Assembly (NCBI GenBank): GCA_963681505.1
Contig: OY811979.1
Location: 6,767,332-6,831,331, forward strand
Source of the DNA: Eunapius fragilis
Lineage: Eukaryota; Porifera; Demospongiae; Spongillida; Spongillidae
Length of the DNA: 64,000 bases
Direction: 5' to 3'
This document shows, piece after piece, positions 22,964-33,989 of the stretch. The position numbers and the translations under genes are program-made. How positions within the stretch are numbered: the stretch's first letter is position 1; the number at the start of each line of letters is the position of its first letter. Under the pieces are notes generated by a model. It was not told the DNA's origin and did not search any database. It saw only the letters and a program-made list of their open reading frames with translations.

Positions 22964-23690
22964 GGGTCATTCTCCCTCCTTTCACCCAGCAAATGGACAG
23001 CACCTCTCAGATTTTGGTGCAATTTCTCATATATGATTGTCTTCATATGAGAAGACATTTGACCATTTTTTACTTTAATAACCTTAATGGTTTAGGAGAT
23101 ACACATTGTTGAATAATGATACACTTCACTGATAAGTTCAACTTTCACATGTTTTATTTTGGTTCCCACTTATAGCCTAGTTGCATGTTTCACACCACTC
23201 AAAGATCTTATGAAATGCAATCAAGATACGATATGCATTTTGGTGGGAGGTGAAAGAGTTAAATTATTAATTGGTTTATACTACAGATTTTACAAATACT
23301 GTTAGAAGAAGGTTGAAAATCATTTTTAAAAACCAGTTTGGACACCATATTGAACTTGGTGTTTTTTCAAAATAAAAATGTTGATTATTGATAACCCCTG
23401 AGGACCAGAAATGGTTTTATGTGTGAGCAGCCATTTTGAGTTGATTTAGCAGAAAGTGTGGCTAAGTGGATTACATAACATTCAAACCTCAGCAATCAAA
23501 AGTTCAATGATGAATGAAATTAACTGTTATGAAATTAACTGTTACTTACGTAAACCATAATATAATTTTTACATGAGTGCGTGTGTGCGCATGCATGTGA
23601 CAGCTGTGGACTCGGTAACAAAGGACCATTCATGGGGGTTTTTAACGTGGTTCAACGTCAGCAGGAACTTTAGCTCATTAGCCATGTAAC
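22964..23690. repeat. Left terminal inverted repeat
   Basis: About 610 bp (to about 23575) are nearly identical to the reverse complement of 26614-27223. A more diverged inner part runs to about 23690 (AGCAGGAACTTTAGCTCATT). A second, related subterminal unit follows (about 23700-23830), so the inner arm is built from tandem imperfect copies. Confidence 0.92.
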
Positions 23691-23837
23691 TGTTACTTTG
23701 TTACCCGCATACGCGCGTTATCAAAGGCATGCATGGGACAGATGTGTACTCTGTCACAAACGGACCATTCATGGGGTTAGTATTGGTCAAAGCAGGAACT
23801 GTAGTGTACTTAAACTCATTATCACATCCGTATTCTG

Positions 23838-23845
23838 TATATAAG
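23838..23845 (+). promoter_or_regulatory. Candidate TATA box of transposase
   Basis: TATATAAG lies 45 bp before the ATG at 23890, between the left inverted repeat and the ORF. Its position fits a short 5' leader. Confidence 0.45.
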
Positions 23846-23889
23846 CATGATGCAAGTTTTTTGGAACATTGTTTTTTGTAACTGGAACT

Positions 23890-26262
23890 ATGTCTATCAA
23901 CTGGAAGGTTTATTGTTGCGACCCATTTCGCTCTCATCGACGTCGTATATATGCCCACTTGCGTGTGGTACCCGAAGCAATCATTGCAGCGCATCCATCT
24001 CTTTCAATACATAGTGGAGATCACGCATGCTGCAATTGTCTAAACAAGCTACTTAAACTTTCACCTGTAGCTACTGTGCAAGATGAAGAGCATGCAGATC
24101 AGCCTGGACCTTCAGGATTATCACATCACATTAGTCCTTGCAGTGAGCCCTCAGCTGCTGATGCAGACGATGTGCTGCCTGCTGATGTTCAACTTCTTGC
24201 TGTCAATGAAGTGCTTGAATTAGAAGAAATTTCTCCAGTGGGTGGGAAAAGAAGGACACGAAGTTACAAGTATGTTAAAGAAAAGGTAAGGAGAGTAGAG
24301 GATGTGATCAGAAAGAAAGTATTGTTTGCTGTTGGAGCTGGTGACAAGATGCCGCAAGATGATGGAAGGGAAATGATTCAACAGCTCAAAGAAAAATACG
24401 CTTCAACAACATCCAGGAGTGAAAGACTGACAATTTTAACTGCTCTGCCAAAAAGTTGGTCTGTAGGCAAAATCATGGATGAATTTGGTGTCACAAATCA
24501 TATGGCTAAGAGTGCTAAGAAGCTGGTTGAAGACAAAGGAGTATTGAGTTCCCCAAATTCCAATGCTGGAAAGCCACTTCCAGAAAGCACCTTGGAACTA
24601 GTAAGGAAATTCTACTGTCATGATGACATCAGCCGGGTGATGCCAGGAAAAAAGGATTTTGTGTCAGTAAGAAATGCGGATGGAATAAAAGTGCACCAAC
24701 AGAAGAGGCTTGTGCTGTGCAATCTCAGGGAAGCCTACCATCAGTTTAAAATACTGCATCCAGATGTCAAAATAGGCTTCTCTACATTTGCGCAACTGCG
24801 ACCAAAGGAATGTGTGTTGGCTGGTTCCAGTGGTACCCATTCGGTATGTGTGTGTGTAGTGCACCAAAATGCCAAGTTGATGATGACAGGAGGCAGACTG
24901 GAGGCACTCACCCAAGGAGAGTTCAAACACTACAGTGATTGTTTGGCTTTCATACAGTGTGAACCTCCAACAGCTGACTGTGCCAACGGGATTTGTGAGG
25001 AATGTCGGGGAACAGAACCACTGTTAGAGGAGCTCCGGGCTGTCATGGAAGAAAATGCAGTTGACACTGTGCAGTACAGTCAGTGGATAAACACAGATCG
25101 TGCCAACCTTGAAACTCATGTTGTACCCATTGAAGACTTTCTCAATTTGTTTATGGAAGTGTTGAAGAAGCTGAGATTGCACGACTTCATAGCTAAGAAG
25201 CAAGCTGCATTCTTGAGTGAGAAAAAGGAGTCTCTCACACATGGAGAATTTCTTGTCATTGCTGACTTCTCTGAGAACTACAGTTTTGTTGTTCAGGATG
25301 AAGTCCAATCCTTTCATTGGAACAACTTACAAGCAACTGTTCATCCATTCCTTTGTTACTATCGAGAGGTAAATGGCAAGCTAAATAGTATCTGTTTTAC
25401 TGTTATTTCAGAAAACAAAGATCATGATACGATAGCTGTACACTTGTTCCAGCGAAAGTTAGTACAGTTTCTGACAGGCCATTTTGAGTCAAAGCCTAAA
25501 AAGATAGTCTACATGTCGGATGGTTGTGCTGGTCAGTATAAGAACTGTTATAATTTCACAAATCTGTGTCATCATGAAGTAGACTTTGGAGTTCCAGCAG
25601 AGTGGCACTTCTTTGCTACCTCGCATGGAAAGTCAGCTGCAGATGGTATTGGGGGAACTGTGAAAAGGACTGCAGCCAAGGCCAGTCTGCAGCGTCCTAA
25701 AGAAGACCAGATTCTGACACCTACCCAACTGTATCAGTTTGTATCATCCGAGATCAAAGGCATACACTTTGCATTTGCAACATTAAGAGAGCATGAGGAG
25801 GAGGCAAGGCTGCTGTCAGACAGGTACAAATCCAGTAGAACTGTTCCTGGAACACGGTCACAGCACTGTGTTGTACCCATTTCAAAGAGTAGTGTTGAAA
25901 TCAAGCAGTTTTCTTCAAGTTGCATTAAAAGAATTGAGAGAGTGTCTACTGCTTGTATCATTAAGACCCTCCCACTGTCATCCATAAAAGGTTATGTTAC
26001 TGCAATCTATGATGGACACTGTTGGCTTGGGATTGTTATGAAGGTGGATATGGAAGCACGACTCATAGAAGTTAATTTCCTTCACCCAAAACTACCTGCA
26101 AAATCTTATGTTTATCCACGTCACCAGGACATAATGGAGATTGACCCGTCAGATATACTTACACTAGTTAATCCTTCAACAGCTACAGGACGCACTTACT
26201 CCTTAACAAGTAAGGAAATCACAACAGCAACCTGTGCTCTGGAGGCAAGAACATCTGCTTAG
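23890..26262 (+). CDS. Transposase-like protein, 790 aa, intact
   Basis: The first ATG of the long frame is at 23890. The N-terminus has a Cys/His cluster (YCCDPFRSHRR, then HACCNC near residue 50), a likely zinc-binding module. A low-complexity linker and a helix-rich segment follow (KSWSVGKIMDEFGVTNHMAK, about 189-208, HTH-like). A second Cys cluster (CEPPTADCANGICEEC) lies near 357-372. The putative RNase-H-fold core has IADFSENYSF (D459), YMSDGCAGQYKNC (D544) and EWHFFATSHGKSAADGIGG (571-589) as candidate catalytic blocks. The C-terminal region (CWLGIVMKVD) resembles a small beta-barrel. Similar uncharacterised proteins are, as I recall, widespread in cnidarians and sponges. Position inside inverted repeats supports a transposase role; the catalytic assignment is inference. 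Confidence 0.8.
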   Translation: MSINWKVYCCDPFRSHRRRIYAHLRVVPEAIIAAHPSLSIHSGDHACCNCLNKLLKLSPVATVQDEEHADQPGPSGLSHHISPCSEPSAADADDVLPADVQLLAVNEVLELEEISPVGGKRRTRSYKYVKEKVRRVEDVIRKKVLFAVGAGDKMPQDDGREMIQQLKEKYASTTSRSERLTILTALPKSWSVGKIMDEFGVTNHMAKSAKKLVEDKGVLSSPNSNAGKPLPESTLELVRKFYCHDDISRVMPGKKDFVSVRNADGIKVHQQKRLVLCNLREAYHQFKILHPDVKIGFSTFAQLRPKECVLAGSSGTHSVCVCVVHQNAKLMMTGGRLEALTQGEFKHYSDCLAFIQCEPPTADCANGICEECRGTEPLLEELRAVMEENAVDTVQYSQWINTDRANLETHVVPIEDFLNLFMEVLKKLRLHDFIAKKQAAFLSEKKESLTHGEFLVIADFSENYSFVVQDEVQSFHWNNLQATVHPFLCYYREVNGKLNSICFTVISENKDHDTIAVHLFQRKLVQFLTGHFESKPKKIVYMSDGCAGQYKNCYNFTNLCHHEVDFGVPAEWHFFATSHGKSAADGIGGTVKRTAAKASLQRPKEDQILTPTQLYQFVSSEIKGIHFAFATLREHEEEARLLSDRYKSSRTVPGTRSQHCVVPISKSSVEIKQFSSSCIKRIERVSTACIIKTLPLSSIKGYVTAIYDGHCWLGIVMKVDMEARLIEVNFLHPKLPAKSYVYPRHQDIMEIDPSDILTLVNPSTATGRTYSLTSKEITTATCALEARTSA

Positions 26263-26516
26263 TATTAGGCTGTTTAAAGTAGTAACTATTATAAAATGCA
26301 TATATATACTGTTTTCATCACACATGACAGTGTATACCAAATGACCTGTCTTTTAATTCCCAATACATATTTGAGATACAGATACATGCCTGATGAGCTA
26401 AAGTTCCTGTTGACTCTTTGAACACCGTGAAAAAAACCCATGAAGGGTCTTTTTGTGACATGTACACATGCATACGTGCACTCTTAAATATACTGACATA
26501 TATGTGTGTGTACATT

Positions 26517-27223
26517 GTACCAGCAGATGGCTAATGAGCTAAAGTTCCTGCTGACATTGCTTTGTGACAGAGTCCACAGCTGTCAATACATGTGCACACA
26601 CGCACTCATATATATAATTATATTATGGTTTACGTAAGTAACAGTTAATTTCATAACAGTTAATTTCATTCATCATTGAACTTTTGATTGCTGAGGTTTG
26701 AATGTTATGTAATCCACTTAGCCACACTTTCTGCTAAATCAACTCAAAATGGCTGCTCACACATAAAACCATTTCTGGTCCTCAGGGGTTATCAATAATC
26801 AACATTTTTATTTTGAAAAAACACCAAGTTCAATATGGTGTCCAAACTGGTTTTTAAAAAGTGGTGATTTTCAACCTTCTTCTAACAGTATTTGTAAAAT
26901 CTGTAGTATAAACCAATTAATAATTTAACTCTTTCACCTCCCACCAAAATGCATATCGTATCTTGATTGCACTTCATAAGATCTTTGAGTGGTGTGAAAC
27001 ATGCAACTAGGCTATAAGTGGGAACCAAAATAAAACATGTGAAAGTTGAACTTATCAGTGAAGTGTATCATTATTCAACAATGTGTATCTCCTAAACCAT
27101 TAAGGTTATTAAAGTAAAAAATGGTCAAATGTCTTCTCATATGAAGACAATCATATATGAGAAATTGCACCAAAATCTGAGAGGTGCTGTCCATTTGCTG
27201 GGTGAAAGGAGGGAGAATGACCC
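26517..27223. repeat. Right terminal inverted repeat
   Basis: Reverse complement of the left arm. The outer 610 bp are nearly identical and the inner part diverges. Another imperfect unit (GATGAGCTAAAGTTCCTG) occurs at about 26392, mirroring the tandem structure of the left side. The TIR ends GGGAGAATGACCC and is followed by GCAA. Confidence 0.92.
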
Positions 27224-27384
27224 GCAATGAATCCTTATCTACAATAAACGCTAAGCAAACTATGGTTCACAGTTAGTTTAGAAAGTTGTTATTATTTACA
27301 CAAGGAAAGATGGCACCAGTATCGAGGCAAAAACGTTAGGATTCTACTTTTAAACAATATGCAAGCAGTGAACAAGATTTTTTT

Positions 27385-27820
27385 GCATTTAGAGGTATGG
27401 TCATTTAGAGGTATGGTCATTTAGAGGTATGGTCATTTAGAGGGAACGTGATAAGGCTGTCTCAAGCCCCGCCCTGTGCTGGGAGGGAGGTGCCTTCCTC
27501 CTCAGGGAGGTGTGGGCCAATAGAGGCCCACAACGAGGTGGACATCTGGGGGTTAAGGGAGCATTGTAATACATCAAAAATTACAATAAATGTGGACCAC
27601 AGCTTAGAGGGAGCTGTGGTGACATGCAGGGGTCATTTAGAGGTATGGTCATTTAGAGGTATGATCATTTAGAGGTATGGTTATTTAGAGGTATGGTCAT
27701 TTAGAGGTATGGTCATTTAGAGGTATGGTCATTTAGAGGTATGGTCATTTAGAGGTATGGTCATTTAGAGGTATGGTCATTTAGAGGTATGGTCATTTAG
27801 AGGTATGGTTGCATATGCAA
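27385..27820. repeat. 16-bp minisatellite in two blocks
   Basis: The unit GGTATGGTCATTTAGA is repeated about 3 times at 27390-27440 and about 12 times at 27630-27815, with a unique GC-richer segment between. One unit reads ATGATC and another ATGGTT. Confidence 0.93.
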
Positions 27821-29010
27821 TCAAAATATGATTTTTGTTTTTGGATGCGGTACTAAATAATAGTGAAATTGGAAACTAAAATATAAAGTACTCCCAATAC
27901 ACTTGAATATATTTACATAGATTTGAGTGGCATAAGAGGTTCATTTTTACAGCATTCATAGCTGACGTGTTTTACAACATAGAGGTATGTTTGGCATGAA
28001 TTTAACGATATTCATTATGAAGCCATATACTTTTACTTCCTCGATGCTTCGTGGACTTTAGTGTGATTCATAAGGTAGCAATGGGGCATTTGAAGTCACT
28101 ATACTGAGTACATGTACAGGTGTTCAATGTGTATCACAGTTGATCATGTTTTGTCATCGGTTTTATGTAAATCGAATGTATTTTTTGTCAGACCTACTTT
28201 TTAAAAATTTGTCAGAAAATGTGTGTTTAAGTTGAAATATACATATTCCAATTGTCCAACTCTTTCTGTGACGATTGATGCTATTTTGGTAGTACACTAC
28301 TAGCCTGAGCCCAGCAGCTGAGCACCATGAGGCAGTCTGCAACACAACTGTGTTATTGCGCACTGGTGAAGCCTGATTCTCGGGTTCCATACTACTGTGT
28401 ACCTGGCATACATGTTATGCAGCTCTGTACATTACAACTGATGGTAAGCAGGAGACTCAGTTCTTCCACAGCAGAATGTACCATCAGTCTCTGTTCACAT
28501 TCCTTCATGCCATGCCTGCTCACTGAGTACCCCTATGGGTTCAGAAGACATAAACTTCACTGGAGTTACTGTGTTATTGAGCAGTGATGTGAGCTGCTGC
28601 AGCAAAAAGTAGTTAGACTAAGTGAACTGCCACTTGCCAGGAAGATCAGAGCAGTGTACCAGAGCATTGGCAGGAGGCCACAAGCTCCACGTGCTACTGA
28701 TTGCAAGGTAGTGATGTACATGTATGAACCTCAAGGCAAAAGAAAGCCAAGGTAACCTATGAGCAGCTGGTTTAGAGTAAAACTTGTCCCAGTGGAAAAA
28801 GCAGGAATTGGAGGCCTATCTTGACCACCACCAAATTGTGAACTCTATAGCGTTTTTCAGGACATACATTTATGCATGCACACGACAATTGTATTGTTGT
28901 ATCAATCCATAAGATCAATATTACGAGGAACAAAATAAAAACGAGCAATCAATTAATTACGTGTCATCAATGTTATATATTTAGGTCTGGATCAAGGTTA
29001 ATGCAGCTTA
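27821..29010. other. No supported gene
   Basis: AT-rich. ORFs at 28163-28390 and 28327-28587 overlap on opposite strands and show no domain. Confidence 0.55.
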
Positions 29011-29013
29011 TAA

Positions 29014-29225
29014 CTACTTAGTACAGCTGGTTCCAATGCTTCCATATAAGTAAAGAGTTGTAAAATATACTTTCATTAGTATGTGCGAGCGACTGACAAT
29101 CAGTTGTTGAAAAGGAAGAAGGCCAGAAGGATGGAAGAACTGCACTTTTATCTCATCATTATCACAAGTCTCCGTGACTAAAGCTAGCCACCACAAGGAG
29201 TTATACTCACATGAATTGATTGTCA
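29014..29225 (-). pseudogene. Possible C-terminal relic of a related transposase
   Basis: The minus strand reads WWLALVTETCDNDEIKVQFF followed by HPSG. This parallels CWLGIVMKVDMEARLIEVNF followed by HPK in the C-terminal domain of the intact transposase. It stands alone without the catalytic core and ends in sequence with no further similarity. The spacing of W, L, V and HP is shared, but identity is low. Confidence 0.4.
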
Positions 29226-29239
29226 GTTGCTTGCACATC

Positions 29240-30400
29240 CTAATGAAAGTTAGCGCGAATACATTGACAGGAAGAGTCTATAAAATTTCTCATGAAGATA
29301 CACTAGAAGCAACGCGTTTGCTACACGAGTTTTGCTACAGTACCACTTAGAACCTGTCGTTGTGGTTACTGTGTAAACTGCAACAGGATGAATATGTTAT
29401 GTGGTGAAGGCTACCTTCATAGCCTATGACAAGTTGGTGTTTACCTACTATTTTAGTTAATAACTCTTTAAAATCTAGATTGCCACGCAGGCATTTTGCG
29501 GCGCGCTGTTATACAACTATCGTAGATGATTTATATGCAATATCATTTTATTCTAAATATATACTTTTTGGCTAATTCAAATGGAAGATATTCATCTTGT
29601 TCTAGCTATAATTACCGTATTAACGATCAAGCGCTCGACTTATATGTGAGCTTGCGGTCTCCTTATGGTCCAAATGTGCGGGTCTACATAGTACTTCACA
29701 ATTGTAACGGCTACGGGAGTTATAGATGGGAACGCCCCCGTGAATAAGTACTGTTATTACAAAACATCAAAACATGGAGTCCGCGTAATTCAAAAGCCTG
29801 GGGATGTAATAATTGAACTATATGTATAGGTATATGAGGTCAGTAGTTGGGTAAATTGAAGAGGGTCATACTTTTTGTTGTTTGACTTAGACATGGCTAT
29901 ACTCTAATAGGAAACATGACTTCAAAGCATGTCTTCAGCCATCTAAGCATACAAGTACAGGTACATCTTTATAATGTGCAAGAGCAGCCTGGGGTAGAAC
30001 ACAGTGCTTTGATTTTTTTCAGTTAGGGGTTGGAAATTTCATATCCTTGGCACACTTTGTGAAGTCTACCCAGAGCAAATGGTACAATACTCAGACAGAT
30101 AGATATACATGTATTCCAGGTACATTTTACATGAGTATGTGTTATGAGTGAGATTAGACCTTTTGACAGCCCTGGAGGGGGGAATCCATCATATGGAGAA
30201 GCAGGTGTGTTGTACATATAATTGTACATCAGGCAAGGGTGACTCAAAGTCATGCAAAATCTTCGAATTGATACATGTATAATTCTCCAGAACTGATTGT
30301 TGAAAGTATGCTATTTAAACCTATATCATTGTCCACCCAAGTATTTACAATGTCCGATCTAATTGGCATGTGGTCAGTAATGAGAGCATTCTCTTGTACG
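29240..30400. other. No supported gene
   Basis: Short ORFs only (for example 29526-29747), with no recognisable domain or convincing splice structure. Confidence 0.55.
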
Positions 30401-32204
30401 TTCTGAAAGTGCGAAGTAGGTTGCAAGCCATTCATGAGAGAATTAGTGAACGAAAATTGCAAGGTAGCTCAAGCCCAGCAAAAGAAATGGTACGACCAAA
30501 ACTGCCGACATCGCGAGTTTGAAGAAGGTGATCATGTGTTGGTATTGTTACCAACTGTCGAAAAGAAATTAATGGCTAGGTGGGAAGGACCCTACTTGGT
30601 CAAGAGGAGTTACCCCGGTCACTTACCAGATCGACATGAGCGACAGGAAGAAACGCTACCGTACTTTCCACGTAAACATGATGAAGGCGTGGAATTGCCC
30701 AACAACGTGCAGTGTGTCATGGGCCGACTCCTGTGAGGGAGAGGAAGGTGGAGAGTCCGAGGAGATATGTCTGTGGGAAAGGAATGATCAGGGTGATGTC
30801 AAGATAAAAATGGGAGAAAAGCTGTCAAGTGGCCAAAGGAGTGAGTTGAAAGCAGTAGTGAAAAGGAGTTTCACGAAGTCATGAACAATGTTCCAGGCAG
30901 GACCGAGTTGGCAGTACACCACATCGAAACGGGGCAGCAAACCCCATTAAGTTACCGCCATATCGGTTGCCGTATGCGTATCGCGACAAAGAAATTGAGG
31001 AGATGCTCAAGTACGGCGTGATAGAGCCTTCTGACAGTTCATGGGCATCACCAATGGTCGTGGTAAAAAAGGACGAGTCTCTGAGATTATGCGTTGACTA
31101 CGGAACATTAAATAGCATCACCAAAACAGATGTCTACCCAATGCCTCGGGTGGATGAACTGGTGGACAGGCTTGGTCAGGCCAAACTTATAACAACATTA
31201 GACCTATCAAAGGGCTACTGGCAGGTCCCTGTTGCCAAGGAGGATAGGCTAAAAGACAGCCTTCTCCACATCTAAAGGCTTCTATCAATTTACAGTCATG
31301 CCCTTTGGTTTGCAGGGAGCTCCAGCAACCTTCCAACAAATGATGGACAAAGTGATCAAGGGCTTGGAAGAGTTTGCTGCGGCGTACCTGGATGATTTGG
31401 TGATTTACAGCACCACATGGATGGATCACATCAGACACCTTCGCAAACTGCTGCAAAGGCTAAGGGAGGCCAAGCTGACTGTGAAAGTGAATAAATGCCA
31501 GTTTGCGATGTCGCAGTGTACATATCTCGGGCATGTGGTCGGCAGTGGAGTAGTGCGGCCAGAGAATTCTAAAGTGGAAGCAATTCGCAACTTCCCAGTA
31601 CCACGGAGCAAGAAAGCCGTAAGAGAGTTCCTAGGCCTAGCTGGGTACTACAGAAGGTTCATACCCGACTTCACCCCTGTAGCAGCCCCGCTAACAGATT
31701 TAACGCGGAAGACAGCGCCGAACGAAGTTGTGTGGAGTGAGCGATGCCGAAAAGCATTCGACAAACTATAGGAGCAGATGTGCTCTGACCCCGTTGCTTG
31801 TGTGCCCCGACTTTGGAAAGGAGTTCTATCTCCAGACGGACGCTTCTAACCGTGGAGTTGGTGCGGTGTTAAGCCAACTAGATGCCGATGGGCTGGACCA
31901 CCCAGTGGCATTCTACAGTCGGAAGCTGTTACCCCGCGAGGAGAAATACTCTACTATAGAGAAAGAGTGCCTGACGATTTGCCTAGGGGTACAGGCATTC
32001 TGTGTGTATCTCTTGGGGCGACCTTTTACCATACAGACAGACCATAGGTCGCTAGAATGGTTGGAAAGGAATCCAATGGACGCCTCACGAGGTGGAGCCT
32101 GTCTCTTCAACCATTCCAATTCACGGTGTTGTACAGAAAAGGGAGATGCAATGGTAATGCTGATGCATTATCAAGGAGTGCCTATACCGAGGCGACAATA
32201 ATGT
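30400..32204 (+). mobile_element. Gmr1-like Ty3/gypsy element, 5' truncated
   Basis: The order on the plus strand is integrase C-terminal domain (about 30430-30690: KKWYDQN, LMARWEGPYLVKR, FHVNMMKAW), linker, reverse transcriptase (30961-31690: PYRLPYAYRDKE, SLRLCVDYGTLN, LDLSKGYWQVP, FGLQGAPATFQ, AAYLDDLVIYS) and RNase H (31810-32204: LQTDASNRGVGAVLSQ, DHRSLEWLER, GNADALSR). Integrase upstream of reverse transcriptase is the hallmark of the Gmr1-like clade rather than ordinary gypsy. Protease and the integrase core are missing at the 5' side. Frame changes near 30740-30960, 31250, 31770 and 32090 make it inactive. Confidence 0.88.
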
Positions 32205-32225
32205 GACAGGAGAAGGAGAGTGGAG

Positions 32226-32475
32226 TGTCAGGGCTTACGTCACAAGCCACTAATGCTATTACGTCAACCTGTGCAGGAGGGGTGCTCAGTGTGGTTGGGA
32301 ACAGGGCATACGTGAATAAGTGTTAACGATCTACTGAATAGCGGAGGCCCGCGCGTCTAGAAGCGTATAGAACAAAGACTATTGTATTAAGTGTGCAGTT
32401 ACAAAAGCAAGTGTAAGTGTGCATTGTAGACTCTGGGCTTAAAATCCAGTTGCGTGTGGAAACTCTACCCGATTA
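32226..32475. repeat. Candidate LTR with adjoining primer-binding-like site
   Basis: A purine-rich tract (GACAGGAGAAGGAGAGTGGAG) immediately precedes TGTCAGGG at 32226, the usual configuration at the start of a 3' LTR. Near 32477 the sequence GTGGCGCTAGCGAGGAG resembles a tRNA primer-binding site, normally found after a 5' LTR. The right end is therefore about 32475. No second copy of this LTR is in the window. Confidence 0.4.
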
Positions 32476-32497
32476 CGTGGCGCTAGCGAGGAGTGGA

Positions 32498-33034
32498 TCC
32501 CTCACATACCTACCCAGCATAAGTGGTCAGACTATCATGGCACAATACATGTGTTCTAAAAAACACTAAGCAAACATTACCTGTACTTCATTGTGACCGC
32601 TAACTTTTAATAACATTTTGCGGTTTGTATGGAAATAAAAATAAAACAAGACCAGCTAATGCTGTAACAAGGCACTGGGTACCAAAACTAGCTGGCTACG
32701 TGCTGTAAACAGGCATGGTATCAAGAGATACTTAAAATGCTGCAAGAAGGCACAACAAGCTACTAGCTTGAAGTACGATCAGTGTGTACACCAGGACCAC
32801 CACACACGACTTACAGCTAAGCAGTGGGTTTTCGTTGTACAGTTCTCTTATCGTGCCCTCCCCTAGTGGGCGGGAAAATATTACCACGAGTGCTACAATT
32901 AGAATAACATACGTTGTATGAAGGCTGTATGATCGTGATGGGTAACCCGGTGATGGTCGGTCATCATCTTCGGTTCGTCTTTAAAGCCACTGCATGCTCG
33001 CCGTGCTGACTTTAAAAAATTACACATTTACATG
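32498..33034. repeat. Direct repeat R1
   Basis: Shares long blocks with 33990-34613 in the same orientation: AGTGGTCAGACTATC to AATAAAACAAG, and AGCTACTAGCTTGAAGTACG to ACACATTTACATGT. R1 lacks an internal segment of about 110 bp present in R2. The two bracket the minisatellite at 33035-33490 and about 500 bp more. Confidence 0.88.
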
Positions 33035-33490
33035 TACCCACTGTAAGCAGCTGGCCCCCCTACCCCCATGTACCTACTGTAAGCAACTGGACCCCCTGCC
33101 CCCATGTACCCACTGTAAGCAACTGGACCCCCTGCCCCCATGTACTCACTGTAAGCAGCTAGACCCCCCTGCCCCCATGTACCCACTGTAAGTAACTGGC
33201 CCCCCTTGCCCCCATGTACCCACTGTAAGCAACTGGACCCCTTGCCCCCAAGTACCCACTGCAAAAGCAGCTAGACCCCCCTGCCCCCATGTACCCACTG
33301 TAAGCAACTGGCCCCCTTGCCCCCATGTACCCACTGTAAGCAGCTAGACCCCTTGCCCCCATGTACCCACTGTAAGCAGCTAGACCCCCCTTGCCCCCGT
33401 GTACCCACTGTAAGCAACTGGCTCCCCTGCCCCCATGTACCCACTGTAAGCAGCTAGACCCCCTTGCCCCCATGCACCTACTGTAAGCAC
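33035..33490. repeat. Minisatellite, inverted relative to 4145-4800
   Basis: About 12 units of 36-39 bp containing TGCCCCCATGTACCCACTG and GTAAGCAACTGGACC or GTAAGCAGCTAGACC. It is the reverse complement of the array at 4.1 kb. ORFs through it on both strands are repeat artefacts. Confidence 0.93.
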
Positions 33491-33989
33491 ACTTGCATGC
33501 TATTTTGATTATGGACTTGGAGGTTCCAATCAACAAAACACAAACTCCTTTCCACGGACCTGAGAATGGAGGAGAAATCCTCAAGCCACAGGGGGTAGGT
33601 TATCCCGATTTGTATCATAATAAATTGCGCCAGCAATGTCAGTAATGAGCGCATTCATGAAGGATTTCTCTATATACATATCTGGCATGTACAGAGATGA
33701 TCTCTGGTATGCATGTGCACCTTGCACGTTGAAGCAGCTTGTGACAATTAAATGAAACAGTGAATTACATGTAAATTAATGATCTCATCAAATTAATTCA
33801 CCTCAGCTCCACCTGTGATTGTGTGGGCCGCTAATTCCCCAGCATAATCACAGAACCAACGGAATCTATTTCCATGCATGTACCAGCAGAGTCTTTAGAG
33901 ATCTATGTATACAAAGTTAATCTCCTGATACAATAATCTGCCCCGCCCACTCACCCTGGCACTACGCATAGTCACGTGATACAATGACT
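33491..33989. other. Unique sequence between direct repeats
   Basis: No gene seen. It is AT-rich and lies between the minisatellite and R2. Confidence 0.55.

Larger units (their letters stand above)
22960..27227 (+). mobile_element. Complete TIR DNA transposon, unclassified family
   Basis: The element spans 22964-27223 (4.26 kb). It is bounded by long inverted repeats beginning GGGTCATTCTCCC and flanked by GCAA on both sides (22960-22963, 27224-27227), consistent with a 4-bp target duplication. It carries a single long ORF (23890-26262). Very similar arms and an unbroken ORF suggest recent activity. A 4-bp duplication excludes canonical hAT, piggyBac and PIF/Harbinger. Sola, Chapaev or Ginger-type superfamilies use 4 bp, and Sola is the one I would test first, without sequence proof. 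Confidence 0.88.
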
